Of a stretch of 38,414 nt of DNA, positions 27,519 through 38,262 are shown in pieces (within the stretch, counting starts at the first letter, position 1; every line of letters begins with the position of its first letter). Where the stretch lies: contig NZ_BMTY01000016.1 in NCBI RefSeq assembly GCF_014649915.1, positions 54,783 through 93,196 of the forward strand, in the 5' to 3' direction. A model generated the notes under the pieces. It was given only the letters and a program-made list of their open reading frames with translations. It was not told the DNA's origin and did not search any database. This DNA comes from Streptomyces toxytricini (GTDB lineage Bacteria; Actinomycetota; Actinomycetes; Streptomycetales; Streptomycetaceae). The translations under genes and the position numbers were made by a program.

Positions 27519-29588
27519 TCAGGCGGGGGGCGGCGGGCCGGTCGTCGTACGGGTGAGGAGGAGGGCGACGTCGTCCTCGGGGGCGGCCGGCAGCAGGTGG
27601 GCGAGGATCGTGTCGCACAGTCGGTCCAGGGGCCCCTGCGGGCTGCGCAGGGCCCAGCCGAGTTGGGCCATGCCCTGGTCGAGGTCGCGGTCGCGGGCTT
27701 CGATGAGCCCGTCGGTGTACAGGACGAGGAGGCTTCCGGGGGGCAGGGCGATGCGCTCGGTGCGGAATTCGCGGTTGCCGGTGCCGAGGGGGGTGCCGGG
27801 CGGGCCGTCGAGGAAGGTGACCCGGCCGTCGGCGGTGGCGACGGCGGGCGGGGGGTGGCCGGCGCGGGCGATGGTGCAGCCGCCGGACACGGGGTCGTGG
27901 ACGGCGTACACGCAGGTGGCCATCTCGTCGGCGCCCAGGTCGGCGACGACGGCGTCGAGGGAGCGCAGCAGCCGGTCGGGGGGCACGCCGTGGCGGGCGA
28001 GGGTCCGCACGGCGGTGCGGAGCTGGCCCATGACGGCGGCGGCGTGGACGCCGTGGCCCATGACGTCTCCGATGACGAGGCCGGTGCAGCCGCCGGGGAG
28101 GCGGATGGCGTCGTACCAGTCGCCGCCGACGTCGTGCTCGCTGGCGGGCAGGTAGCGGCCGGTCAGTTCGAGGCCGGTGACGTCGGGCAGGGTGCTGTTG
28201 GTGAGGCTGCGCTGGAGGGTGAGGGCGGCGCGCCGCTGGTTGGTGTACATGCGGGCGTTGTCGATGTTGAGGGCGGCGCGGGCGACGACCTCGTCGATGA
28301 GGACGCAGTCCTGTTCGTCGAAGGGTTCGCGGGTGGCGAGCCGGGTGACGGTGACGGCGCCGAGGACGGTGCCGCGGGCGACGAGCGGGATGAGGCGGGC
28401 GGAGCCGAGGCCGGCGAGGTAGGTGCGCAGGGCGTCGGCGCGCGGGTCGGGGATGAGGGCGGGGACGTCGGAGCGGTAGAGGTTCATGGGCCGGCCGTCG
28501 GCGATGACCTGCTCGTACACGGTCCCGGCGGGGATCTTGAAGGTCTGGCCGGGGTGGAGCCTGCTGGTGGGGGCTTCGGGGTCGGGGAAGACGGCGGCGA
28601 GGCGGCGCAGGACGCCGCGGTGGGTGCCGGCGCCGTCCTCGTCGAGGGCGGTTTCGAGGAGCTGGACGTCGGCGGAGTCGGCGAGGCGCGGGACGAGGAC
28701 CTGGGCGATCTCCTCGGCCGTCTGCCGCAGGTCGAGGGTGGTGCCGATGCGTGTGCCGGCCTCGGCGAGGACGGCGAAGCGGCGGCGGGCCCGTTCGGCG
28801 TCGAGTTGGGCCTGCTGGCTGTCGGTGATGTCGATCAGGGAGGCGATGACGCCGAGGGCGCGGCCGGATCCGTCGAGGAGGGGGGCGTAGGAGCAGGACC
28901 AGGTCCGGTCGTGGTCGGGGTCGGCGGGGGTGCGGCCGGTGCGGCGGACGTCGACGACGGCGGTGCCGCTTTCGAGGACCTGCTGCATGGTCGCCTCGAG
29001 GGCGGCGGCGTTGACCCCGGGGACGACCTCGGTGAGGCGCCTGCCGAGGTGGTCGGCCGGGCTGACGCCGTTCATCCGGGCGAGGGCGTCGTTGACGCGC
29101 AGGAACCGCAGGTCGGGGCCGAGGGTGGCCAGCCCGATGGGCGACTGTGTGAACAGGCTCTGGAGGGCGGCGAGGGAGTCCCGCATGCGCAGGACCTCGC
29201 TGGTCTCCACCGCGATGAGGAGGGCGCCGGTGCGGCCCTGCCGGTCGACGGCGGGCACGATCCACATCTCCATGGTGACGCGGTGTCCGTCGCGGTGGCG
29301 GACGGGGAGCGTGCCGACGACGGTCTCGCCGGCCTGGACGCGCCGGGTGAGCTGGCGGGCGAGCTCGTGGTTGGTGTCGGGGACGAGGACGTCGGCGCCG
29401 GACCGGCCGAGGATGTCTTCGGGGCGGTGCCCGAGCAGGTCCTGGGCGGCGAGCGACCATTCCGCGATGCGGCCGTCGGCGTCCTCGCGCCACAGGGCGA
29501 TCGGCAGGAGCTCGCGGAGCACGCCCGCGTATCCGACCGCCGCGGTGGGCCGGTCCGGGCCCCCGCTCGCCGACTGCTTCGTGTCCAC
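27519..29588 (-). CDS. Soluble PAS-PAS-GAF-SpoIIE Ser/Thr phosphatase
   Basis: About 689 residues and no membrane segment. Order: PAS (ALWREDADGRIAEWSLAAQDLLGH), second PAS (IGLATLGPDLRFLRVNDALARMNG), GAF (AGTRIGTTLDLRQTAEEIAQVLVPRLAD ... ALNIDNARMYTNQ), then PP2C/SpoIIE (GGDWYD, IGDVMGHGVHAAAVMGQLRTAV, AGHPPPAV, LYTDGLIEARDRDLD, EDDVALLL). All metal-binding Asp positions are present. It lacks the ATPase domain of its convergent neighbour. Both probably remove phosphate from anti-anti-sigma-type STAS proteins in response to small ligands or redox state. I chose the GTG at 29588, with GGTGAGG nine bases upstream; GTG at 29594 or 29603 is possible. A GTG at 29633 is unlikely because it overlaps a -10 box. 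Confidence 0.92.
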   Translation of the reverse strand: MDTKQSASGGPDRPTAAVGYAGVLRELLPIALWREDADGRIAEWSLAAQDLLGHRPEDILGRSGADVLVPDTNHELARQLTRRVQAGETVVGTLPVRHRDGHRVTMEMWIVPAVDRQGRTGALLIAVETSEVLRMRDSLAALQSLFTQSPIGLATLGPDLRFLRVNDALARMNGVSPADHLGRRLTEVVPGVNAAALEATMQQVLESGTAVVDVRRTGRTPADPDHDRTWSCSYAPLLDGSGRALGVIASLIDITDSQQAQLDAERARRRFAVLAEAGTRIGTTLDLRQTAEEIAQVLVPRLADSADVQLLETALDEDGAGTHRGVLRRLAAVFPDPEAPTSRLHPGQTFKIPAGTVYEQVIADGRPMNLYRSDVPALIPDPRADALRTYLAGLGSARLIPLVARGTVLGAVTVTRLATREPFDEQDCVLIDEVVARAALNIDNARMYTNQRRAALTLQRSLTNSTLPDVTGLELTGRYLPASEHDVGGDWYDAIRLPGGCTGLVIGDVMGHGVHAAAVMGQLRTAVRTLARHGVPPDRLLRSLDAVVADLGADEMATCVYAVHDPVSGGCTIARAGHPPPAVATADGRVTFLDGPPGTPLGTGNREFRTERIALPPGSLLVLYTDGLIEARDRDLDQGMAQLGWALRSPQGPLDRLCDTILAHLLPAAPEDDVALLLTRTTTGPPPPA

Positions 29589-29631
29589 CCTCACCGACCT
29601 CACCCCGGAGGGTCCGATTCGTAACGAAATC

Positions 29632-29637
29632 ACCCTA
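29632..29637 (-). promoter_or_regulatory. -10 box of the soluble phosphatase gene
   Basis: On the minus strand this reads TAGGGT (TANNNT), giving a start near 29625. It lies just beyond the patatin stop and before the favoured GTG start, so the phosphatase gene has its own promoter in the gap. Confidence 0.45.
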
Positions 29638-29645
29638 TCCGAGGC

Positions 29646-32600
29646 TCAGGCCCGAGGCCCTGTGTCGCGGGCCGTACGGGCTCGGTCGCGCGGGTACAGC
29701 CACGGCAGCGCGAAGGTGGCCCACAGCAGCACCGCGTACAGGACGAGCAGGCCCCACCAGCCGCCGAGCGGGCCCCGGCCGAACTGCACCAGGGCGGCCG
29801 CCGCTCCCCCGGCCAGCGCCGCCGGCGGCAGCAGCGGCCACCGGCCGGTCCCGGGGGCGAGGAGGGCAGCCGCGGCCAGGGCCGAGCAGGCCCCGACGAG
29901 CACGGTCCGCTCCGCAGGCCCGAGCCAGGGCGTGTGCACGCCGTGCAGGAGCCCGAGGGCGACCGGCGGGCCGAGGGCCGCCGCGAGCGGCAGCCCGAGG
30001 CGGGCGGCCTTCGGCAGGCTCCGCGGCAGCACCTGCCGCAGACCGCAGGCCAGGGCAAGGGCCGCGTACAGGCAGACCGGGACGTGCGGGAGCAGCGAAC
30101 CCCACCGGCCTGTCGCGAGGGCGGTGGCCGTCCACAGCAGCGCGGCGGCGGCCAGGGTGTTCCACGGCGCGAGCACCCCGCTCAGCGGCGGCATCCACAC
30201 GAGCGGCTTCAGCAGGCCGAGCACCGCCTGCGGAAGGCGGCTCGGGCCGCGCCCGGCAGGCTGTACCGCCGGCCAGGCCAGCAACCCGGCGCGCAGGGCG
30301 GCCCGGCGGGGGCCGCGGAAGTGCAGCAGCCCGCCGACGGTCTCGGATCCGGTCTCGGCGAAGGCCTTCAGGGCCTCGTCGAGTTGCCCGGGGTCGAGGG
30401 GCGGCGGGTCGGGCAGGGTGTCGGGGGGCCGGTTGCCGTCGCCGAGGGCGAGGAGGAGCGGGAGCTCCTCGGCGAGGATCTCGCGCTGCCGCAGCTCGGT
30501 CAGCACGTCCCGCGCCCGCTGCCAGGGACCCACCGCGGCCGCGTCCGGCGGGCGGGCGGCGAGGTCGGCGGTCCAGGCGTCGGTGAACCGCCCGCCCAGG
30601 CCGGTCGCCTCGGCGAGGAGGCGGCCGAGGCGTGGCAGGTCGGCGGGATCGGCGGTGGGGGCGGAGGGGGCAGGCGCGTCGCCATCGGAGGCGGCTGCAC
30701 CGTCCGTGCCGGCGGCGGCCTCGGCAGCGGCCGCCTCGGCGAAACACCGCTTGAGGCGTTCGTCGGTGGCGACGGCGGACACCAGGGAGGCGGCTCCGTC
30801 GAGGCGGCCCCAGGTCCAGTCGCTCATCCGCCAGCGGACGCTGAGGAACGCCGCGAAGTTGTTCAGCTGGTTGCCGCTGAGCTTGGCCCGTACGACGTCC
30901 TTCGCCTGCGGCGCCTCGCCCAGGCCGGCCAGGACCCGGCGGGTCGCCCAGCTGGTGTCGGCGGCCGAGACGGCGCGGAAGGAGATGCCGGTCGCCTCGG
31001 CCAGCGGGTCCGGGCGCAGCGGCCCCAGCAGCACCTCCGCGAAGGCCAGGGCGTCGGCCATGTCGGGGAACGGGGCCGTGGCGGCCTCCCGTAGCGCCTC
31101 GTAGCCGTCGAGGCCCGGGGGCGCGGCCTGCCCGATCCGGCGGGCGAGGTGGGCCAGGAGGGGCCACAGCGGGTTGTCGGCGGGGCCTGCGGATTCGGTC
31201 TCGCCGGTGAACGGGGCGGGCGGTGCGGCGGCGGTGACGTGCCGGGCCAGGTCGACCGCCCAGGCCTCCCACTTGGCCGGAGCCGCCTCGGGCGGCGGCG
31301 CATCCGCCAGGAGCCCTTCGAGGCTCTGGGCGGCGCTCCGGTACGGCGCGGCGGCGTCGGCGGGAGGCTCCCCGCCCGCCAGGGCCTCGCGGTAGGCGGC
31401 GAGCAGCAGCCGGTCTCGGGCCGCGATCACCGTGGCGACGGCGAAGCGGGCGGCGTAGAGCCGGCGGCGCAGCTCCCGGACCGTGTCGGAGTCGGCGCGC
31501 GGGTCGGCGTCCTCCCAGGCCCGCACCCAGTCCAGGAGGAGGCGGACGGTGCGGGCCAGCGGCAGCGGCGAGTGGCCGGGTCCGGGCAGGGCGGCGGTCC
31601 CGTCGGACAGGACGAGCCGGGCGGCGGCCACGGGCTCGCGCAGCCGGGTGAACAGCTCGGCGGCGCCGCTGCCGTGCGCGTCAAGCGGTTCCAGCGGGTC
31701 CGGCCCGGCGGGCAGCGGCAGGGCGTCCGGGCCGGTCACCTCGGCCGGGTCGGCAAGGAGCCGGATCAGCCGCGCGGCCTCGGCGGCGCCGACGGTGCGG
31801 CGGTAGCGGCCCAGCCGGGCGAAGGCCGTCTCGCCGAGCGTGTCGAGGTTCGGGGGCAGAACGCCGCCGGCGCAGTGCCGGTACCGGGCCGCGGCTTCGG
31901 CGGCATCCAGTTCGAGGGCGTCGTCGCGGAGGGACTCGGCGCCGGCCTTCACCGCGAAGGAGCCGGCGGCCGCGCGGACGAGGCGCGTGGCCCCGCGCCG
32001 GGCCGCCGGACCGGCGGCGGGAGCAGGCGGGAACGGCGGGACGGGCTGCAGGAACAGCAGCCAGCGCTCGGCGGGGCGGACGGCGGGGGCCGCGGCGATG
32101 GCCCGTACGGCCCAGGCGACGGGGATGTTGTCCAGCACTCCGCCGTCGACGAGTTCGACGCAGCCGTCGAGGTCCGGGTCTGGGTGGCCCGTCTCGCTGC
32201 TGACGCCTCGCATGTCGACGGCGTAGGGGGGCGTGGAGGCCAGCAGGGAGCCGTGGCCTACGTACACCCGGGCCGGCTCGAACGCGCCGGGGAACGACGA
32301 CGATGCGCGGGCCGCATACGCCAGCCGGGTGAGGGCTGCGTCCCGGGCGGGCTTGGAGTCGACCGGGAAGTCGGTCAGGGCGGCGCGGTGCCGGAACCGG
32401 AAATAGGCCTGCGAGCGGCCGACGAGCAGCGGCGCGCCGAGCGTGGGCCGCACCCGGTCCGGGCGGGGCCGCAACCGGGTCGCGGTGAGGATCAGCCGCA
32501 GCGACGGCGGCGGCCTCCAGCCGGGCGGCGCCTCGTCCACGAGCCGGCCGAGGGCGGTGCACAGCTCCTGGTGGAAGACGGCGTCCCCTTGGAGCAGGGA

Positions 32601-33128
32601 GTCCGGGACGAGGAACGGCCGCGAGCGCCGCAGCAACCCCTCGAGGTCCCCCACCTTCAGCCACAGGTCGCGCACACCCCGGCCGAACGGCATGCCGTAG
32701 ACGAGATGGCAGGCCATGAGGACCCCGTTGAGCCCGCCGGCGCTGGTCCCGGCGAGAACGTCGACGTCGACGTGGCGATACCCGCAGGCCTCCAGCATCC
32801 CCCGATAGACCGCCTGGCCACCGGCCACGGGCGGGTCCCCTGTTCCGGGGCCGCCGGGGCCGACGTCGGGGCGGGGCGGCCCGCCCGAGGCACCGGACTC
32901 GTCGCCCGGGTGCGAAGCACCGCCCGCGGACCGGTCCCCGGCCTCCGCGCCGCCCGCCCGGGCGGGTGCAGCGTTCGGGCTCTGCGGGCGTCGCCCGGGA
33001 GCCGCCGCCCGCAGGGCCGCGGTCTCACAGCACGCTCCGCCCATCCACACGGCGAGGCTGACGCCTCCGCGCATCGCCAGGGCGAGGCGCAGCTCCGAGA
33101 CGGGCACGCCTCGGGGATCGTCGCTCAT
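29646..33128 (-). CDS. Large patatin-like phospholipase with DUF3376-type middle and C-terminal membrane domain
   Basis: A 1160-residue protein starting at ATG 33128 (MSDDPRGVPVSELRLALAMRGGVSLAVWMGG). The patatin lipase domain has the Gly-rich oxyanion segment near residues 20-32, the nucleophile elbow G-T-S129-A-G-G and the catalytic Asp D328 in DGGVLDN. A Gly/Pro-rich insert of about 60 residues lies between the oxyanion loop and the elbow. Residues about 400-950 are helical and Ala-rich, like the DUF3376 region found after patatin in actinobacteria. The last 200 residues form five or six hydrophobic segments, probably membrane helices. It probably hydrolyses acyl chains of membrane lipids from the cytoplasmic face; the substrate is unknown. 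It lies upstream of the soluble phosphatase on the same strand, but that gene has its own -10. Confidence 0.88.
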   Translation of the reverse strand: MSDDPRGVPVSELRLALAMRGGVSLAVWMGGACCETAALRAAAPGRRPQSPNAAPARAGGAEAGDRSAGGASHPGDESGASGGPPRPDVGPGGPGTGDPPVAGGQAVYRGMLEACGYRHVDVDVLAGTSAGGLNGVLMACHLVYGMPFGRGVRDLWLKVGDLEGLLRRSRPFLVPDSLLQGDAVFHQELCTALGRLVDEAPPGWRPPPSLRLILTATRLRPRPDRVRPTLGAPLLVGRSQAYFRFRHRAALTDFPVDSKPARDAALTRLAYAARASSSFPGAFEPARVYVGHGSLLASTPPYAVDMRGVSSETGHPDPDLDGCVELVDGGVLDNIPVAWAVRAIAAAPAVRPAERWLLFLQPVPPFPPAPAAGPAARRGATRLVRAAAGSFAVKAGAESLRDDALELDAAEAAARYRHCAGGVLPPNLDTLGETAFARLGRYRRTVGAAEAARLIRLLADPAEVTGPDALPLPAGPDPLEPLDAHGSGAAELFTRLREPVAAARLVLSDGTAALPGPGHSPLPLARTVRLLLDWVRAWEDADPRADSDTVRELRRRLYAARFAVATVIAARDRLLLAAYREALAGGEPPADAAAPYRSAAQSLEGLLADAPPPEAAPAKWEAWAVDLARHVTAAAPPAPFTGETESAGPADNPLWPLLAHLARRIGQAAPPGLDGYEALREAATAPFPDMADALAFAEVLLGPLRPDPLAEATGISFRAVSAADTSWATRRVLAGLGEAPQAKDVVRAKLSGNQLNNFAAFLSVRWRMSDWTWGRLDGAASLVSAVATDERLKRCFAEAAAAEAAAGTDGAAASDGDAPAPSAPTADPADLPRLGRLLAEATGLGGRFTDAWTADLAARPPDAAAVGPWQRARDVLTELRQREILAEELPLLLALGDGNRPPDTLPDPPPLDPGQLDEALKAFAETGSETVGGLLHFRGPRRAALRAGLLAWPAVQPAGRGPSRLPQAVLGLLKPLVWMPPLSGVLAPWNTLAAAALLWTATALATGRWGSLLPHVPVCLYAALALACGLRQVLPRSLPKAARLGLPLAAALGPPVALGLLHGVHTPWLGPAERTVLVGACSALAAAALLAPGTGRWPLLPPAALAGGAAAALVQFGRGPLGGWWGLLVLYAVLLWATFALPWLYPRDRARTARDTGPRA

Positions 33129-33878
33129 GCCCCCAGCTTGGCCCGGGATCACACGCCCCGCACCCGGACGCCCGGGACGCCCCGCGCGGGTGCCGCGCGG
33201 CGGTGGAAGCCGCCTCGCGGCAGGTCAGTTGGCGGGCGCACGCCCGCCGCGGCACCCGTCGGGCGGTCCTTGGCGGCGGCGACGGGTGCGGCACGCGGAC
33301 CGGAGGTGCCCGTGACGCGAGACGGCCGCGCGAGGGGGCCCGGTGCCCGTATGCGGGGCGATCGACGTGCGAGCAGCCCGAACAGCCGGGCTGTGACGGC
33401 GGTGGCCGTCTCCCGCGCAGCGCCGGGCGGCCGGGCCGACACATGCACTCCCCGCACCGGGCCGGGCGTCCGTGCACCCCCGTCCCGGGCACGCCGAGAG
33501 CACGCACCGGCCGTGCATACGACCCCGACACGGCCTCGCCCAGACCACGCGGCAGTGGCAGGCCTCCCCGCCGGCGCTCCGGGTACCTCACCCGGCCCCT
33601 GGCCGAAACACACGGGGCCCGCAGCTGCGCACGGCGCCGCGGCCTTCCGCCCCCTCCGGGCCGATAGCGAAACGGCACCCCGGCAGCGTCGAGTAATGGT
33701 GGGGGAAAGGGGATTGAGTCCCCATCAGGAGCCCGGGGCAACCGCCCCACAGGCACGGGGGACCCGAAGCCGGCGGTGTGCCCGCCGCCCGCGCCTGACC
33801 CGCTTCACCGGGCCGGCGGGCCCGCCACGGCTGCGGTGCGGCCGCGGAGTTGCGGCCCGGCCGCCGGTGCGGGTCCGT
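33129..33878. other. 750-bp gap between the VOC and patatin genes, with small hairpins
   Basis: Several overlapping frames are open on both strands, but none shows a recognisable protein, consistent codon bias or ribosome site. At 33709-33748 two hairpins lie close together: GGGGA-TTGAG-TCCCC (33709-33723) and GGGGC-AACC-GCCCC (33735-33748), followed by CACGGGGGACCCG (33754-33766). There is no plus-strand gene downstream within the gap for such a leader to control. A decayed gene or a small RNA is possible. Confidence 0.4.
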
Positions 33879-34286
33879 TCACTCCCCCGTGCCGCCGGGC
33901 CGGTGCAGCTGGATGAGGTCCCAGCGGTTGCCGTACAGGTCCCGGAAGACGGCGACCGTGCCGTACGGCTCCTGCCGGGGTGCCTCCTCGAACTCGACCC
34001 CGGCCGCCCGCATCCGCTCGTGGTCGCGGTCGAATGCGTCGGTGTTCAGGAACCAGCCGACCCGGCCGCCGGTCTGGTCTCCGATGCGGGCTTCCTGCTC
34101 GGCGGTCGCGGCCCTGGCCAGGAGCACGGCCGTCTCCCGTGCGCCCGGTGGGGCGACCACCACCCACCGCTTGTCCTCGTCGATCCGGGTGTCCTCCCGG
34201 AGCTCGAACCCGAGGGCGTCACGGTAGAAGGCGATCGCCTCGCCGTAGTCCCGCACCACGAGGGTCAGCAGTCCGAGATGGCTCAT
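33879..34286 (-). CDS. VOC (glyoxalase/bleomycin-resistance/extradiol dioxygenase) superfamily protein
   Basis: A 135-residue protein with the two beta-alpha-beta3 halves of the vicinal oxygen chelate fold: LGLLTLVVRDYGEAIAFYRDALGFELREDTRIDEDKRWVVVAPPGA, then VGWFLNTDAFDRDHERMRAAGVEFEEAPRQEPYGTVAVFRDLYGNRWDLIQ. The second half ends in the typical F.D..GN.WDL motif, where the last acidic metal ligand is normally Glu and here is Asp. Members act as isomerases, dioxygenases or drug-binding proteins, and the substrate cannot be told. It starts at ATG 34286, 64 bases after the recQ stop on the same strand, so it may be transcribed with recQ. Confidence 0.88.
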   Translation of the reverse strand: MSHLGLLTLVVRDYGEAIAFYRDALGFELREDTRIDEDKRWVVVAPPGARETAVLLARAATAEQEARIGDQTGGRVGWFLNTDAFDRDHERMRAAGVEFEEAPRQEPYGTVAVFRDLYGNRWDLIQLHRPGGTGE

Positions 34287-34350
34287 GCGGCGGTCCTGCC
34301 CGCGCGGTGTGCCGACGCGCCGTTCCGGCCCGGCCCCGGGGCCGGGGCGG

Positions 34351-36333
<1,983 letters not shown>

Positions 36334-36340
36334 GACGGGC

Positions 36341-36346
36341 AGCCTA
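36341..36346 (-). promoter_or_regulatory. -10 box for recQ (probably leaderless)
   Basis: TAGGCT on the minus strand places the transcript start at 36334-36333, at the ATG. Eight bases further upstream, GTGTCCCCG shares five of nine positions with the TTGTCRGTG half of the actinobacterial RecA-NDp (PafBC) damage promoter. That match is too weak to call. Confidence 0.4.
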
Positions 36347-36404
36347 CCGACCCGCGGGGACACCGTGCCGCAGCCTGTGGAAAACCCCGGTCGGCGGAGC
36401 CCGG

Positions 36405-37799
36405 TCAGTGGCCGTGGCGGGGGGCGAGGAGGCGGTGCAGGCGGCCCGCCCCGGCGGCCGCCGTCGCCGTCGACGCCGGTGCGGGCGCGGGCTCGGGCCG
36501 CGGGCTGGGGCGGTCGGCCTCGCGGGCGGCGGCCGCGGCCGGCTCGGTGGCCGGCTCCGGGGACGGGCACCACAGTGCGGCGGCGGCCAGCGCGGAGCCG
36601 GCGGCGAGCACCCCGAGGGCGGCGGCGGCCGCGGTCAGGCCGGCGGTGGCGCCGACCCAGCCGGCCAGCGGGTACGTCAGCAGCCAGCAGGCGTGGGAGA
36701 GGGAGAACTGTGCGGCGAAGGCCTCGGTGCGCCGCCCGGCCGGAACCGCCCGGCGCACCAGGCGGCCCGCGGGGGTGAGCACCGCCGACCCGGCGGCGCC
36801 GAGCGCCGCCCACGCGGCGAGCAGCGCGGGCCAGCGCCAGGGTCCGGGCGCGGCGGCGGTCAGGGCGCCGGCCGCGGCGAGGGCGGCGGCGAGGGCGGCG
36901 GCGCCGCGCAGCATCACGGTGCGGTCGGGGACGCGGTCGAGGAGGCGGGGCAGCGCGAGGGCGACGGCCATGGAGCCGGCCCCGTAGGCGCCGAGCGCGA
37001 GGGCGACGTCGCCCGTACCGCGCCCCAGCAGGTCGCGGACGTAGACGACCGTGTTGACGGTGACGAGGGAGCCGGCGGCGGCCACGGCCAGGTTCAGCAG
37101 CAGCAGGGCGCGCAGCGGCGGGGCGGCGAGGAGGAGGCGTACGCCGGCGGCGGCGCGGGCGTGCGCGTGCCCGGCGTGCCGACCGGCCTCCGGCCCGGCT
37201 GCGGCGGTGCCGGTGCCGGTGCCGGCCGCCGGGCGCGGTACGACGGCGGAGAGGACGAGTACGGCGGAGGCGAGGAAGCCGGCGGCGGTGCCGAGGAAGA
37301 GGCGGTCGTACGTCGTGACGGCGAGGAGGGCGGCCGCGAGGGCGGGGCTGAACAGGCTTTCCAGGTCGTAGGCGAGGCGGGAGAGGGAGAGGGCGCGGGT
37401 GTAGTCGCGCTCGTCGGGCAGGACGTCGGGTATCACCGCCTGGAACGTGGGGGTGAACGCGGCGGAGGCCGCCTGGAGCAGGAAGACCAGCAGGTAGACC
37501 TGCCAGACGCGGTCGACGAACGGCAGGGAGAGCGCGACGGCGGCGCGGGCGAGGTCTGAGCCGGCCATGAGGGCGCGGCGCGGCAGCCGGTGCGCGAGGG
37601 CGCCGACGGCGGGCGCGACGGCGACGTACGCCACCATCTTGATCGCCAGTGCGGTGCCGAGGACGGATCCGGCGCGGGGACCGGCGAGGTCGTACGCGAG
37701 GAGCCCGAGGGCGACGGTGGCCAGGCCGGTGCCGGTGAGGGCGACGACCTGGGCGGCGAACAGGTGCCGGTAGGTGCGGTTGCGCAGGACCGGGAGCAT
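36405..37799 (-). CDS. MFS transporter (putative efflux permease)
   Basis: A 464-residue membrane protein with about 12 hydrophobic segments. It starts at MLPVLRNRTYRHLFAAQVVALTGTGLATVALGLLAYDLAG, the usual start of MFS transporters of the DHA3/EntS-like kind. The cytoplasmic 2-3 loop (about residues 65-75, HRLPRRALMAGSDLARA) resembles the family loop. A Pro/Ala/Glu-rich C-terminal tail of about 55 residues is cytoplasmic. The substrate is unknown; export of a drug or metabolite is the usual role. The ATG at 37799 has GGAAGG 7-12 bases upstream. TACCGT (37843-37838, minus) is a good -10. A perfect 28-bp palindrome sits over the spacer and -35, so expression is probably controlled by a dedicated repressor not found in this window. 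Confidence 0.9.
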   Translation of the reverse strand: MLPVLRNRTYRHLFAAQVVALTGTGLATVALGLLAYDLAGPRAGSVLGTALAIKMVAYVAVAPAVGALAHRLPRRALMAGSDLARAAVALSLPFVDRVWQVYLLVFLLQAASAAFTPTFQAVIPDVLPDERDYTRALSLSRLAYDLESLFSPALAAALLAVTTYDRLFLGTAAGFLASAVLVLSAVVPRPAAGTGTGTAAAGPEAGRHAGHAHARAAAGVRLLLAAPPLRALLLLNLAVAAAGSLVTVNTVVYVRDLLGRGTGDVALALGAYGAGSMAVALALPRLLDRVPDRTVMLRGAAALAAALAAAGALTAAAPGPWRWPALLAAWAALGAAGSAVLTPAGRLVRRAVPAGRRTEAFAAQFSLSHACWLLTYPLAGWVGATAGLTAAAAALGVLAAGSALAAAALWCPSPEPATEPAAAAAREADRPSPRPEPAPAPASTATAAAGAGRLHRLLAPRHGH

Positions 37800-37837
37800 G
37801 CTGGGGCCTTCCGCTCGTCGGTGCGGACTCTCCCACC

Positions 37838-37872
37838 ACGGTAGCGTCATGTGCGCAGGTGCGCACATGACG
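37838..37872 (-). promoter_or_regulatory. MFS promoter with a perfect 13+2+13 palindromic operator
   Basis: CGTCATGTGCGCA (37845-37857), GG, then TGCGCACATGACG (37860-37872) are exact inverted copies. On the minus strand the -10 TACCGT (37843-37838) begins two bases past the palindrome, so the operator spans roughly -14 to -41. Confidence 0.8.
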
Positions 37873-38262
37873 ACCTGGTTCGGATGGAGCCGCCCGCGCG
37901 TTCCGCCCACCCCGCGCGCCCGCGCCGAGCGCCGGGGGCCGGGCCGCGGGCCGGCCGAGGGGGATCGGATCCGGGGGCCGGCCCCCGGCCCGGCTGCCGG
38001 GGAATCAGCGGCACGGGCCGGGGTGCCATGAGCCGGGCGGGCCTGTCCGGCGGATCAGGGTCGGAGGGCCGCGGTGTCTGGTGCGGTGCACCGGAAGGCG
38101 CCGGAGGCCGCGACACCGGAGCTGTCGAGGCACTTCGGCCACGCGAGGTGCCGCGCCGACGCCACGGACCCGGCCGTGACCCGCCGCACAGGCCCCACTG
38201 GGCTGTGCGGCGCGGACGGGGCGCCGCGGAGGGCGTCCGGAGCGGGGTGTGCACAGGCGTCG

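Noticed and set aside
29631..29633. GTG at 29633 as start of the soluble phosphatase
   Set aside because: It overlaps the TAGGGT -10 box and has no ribosome site; a GTG at 29588 has GGTGAGG nine bases upstream.
33025..33756. Minus-strand frames upstream of the patatin gene
   Set aside because: Composition is Arg/Gly/Pro-rich without domains, and the patatin start at 33128 has conserved sequence right after it.
33754..33766. c-di-AMP (ydaO-type) riboswitch suggested by CGGGGGACCC
   Set aside because: The other conserved blocks of that riboswitch (GGGG(T/C)GAATC and the P7-like segment) are missing and no plus-strand gene follows.
36334..36404. SOS box in front of recQ
   Set aside because: No GAAC-N4-GTTC or close variant is present; only a weak partial RecA-NDp-like half was seen.
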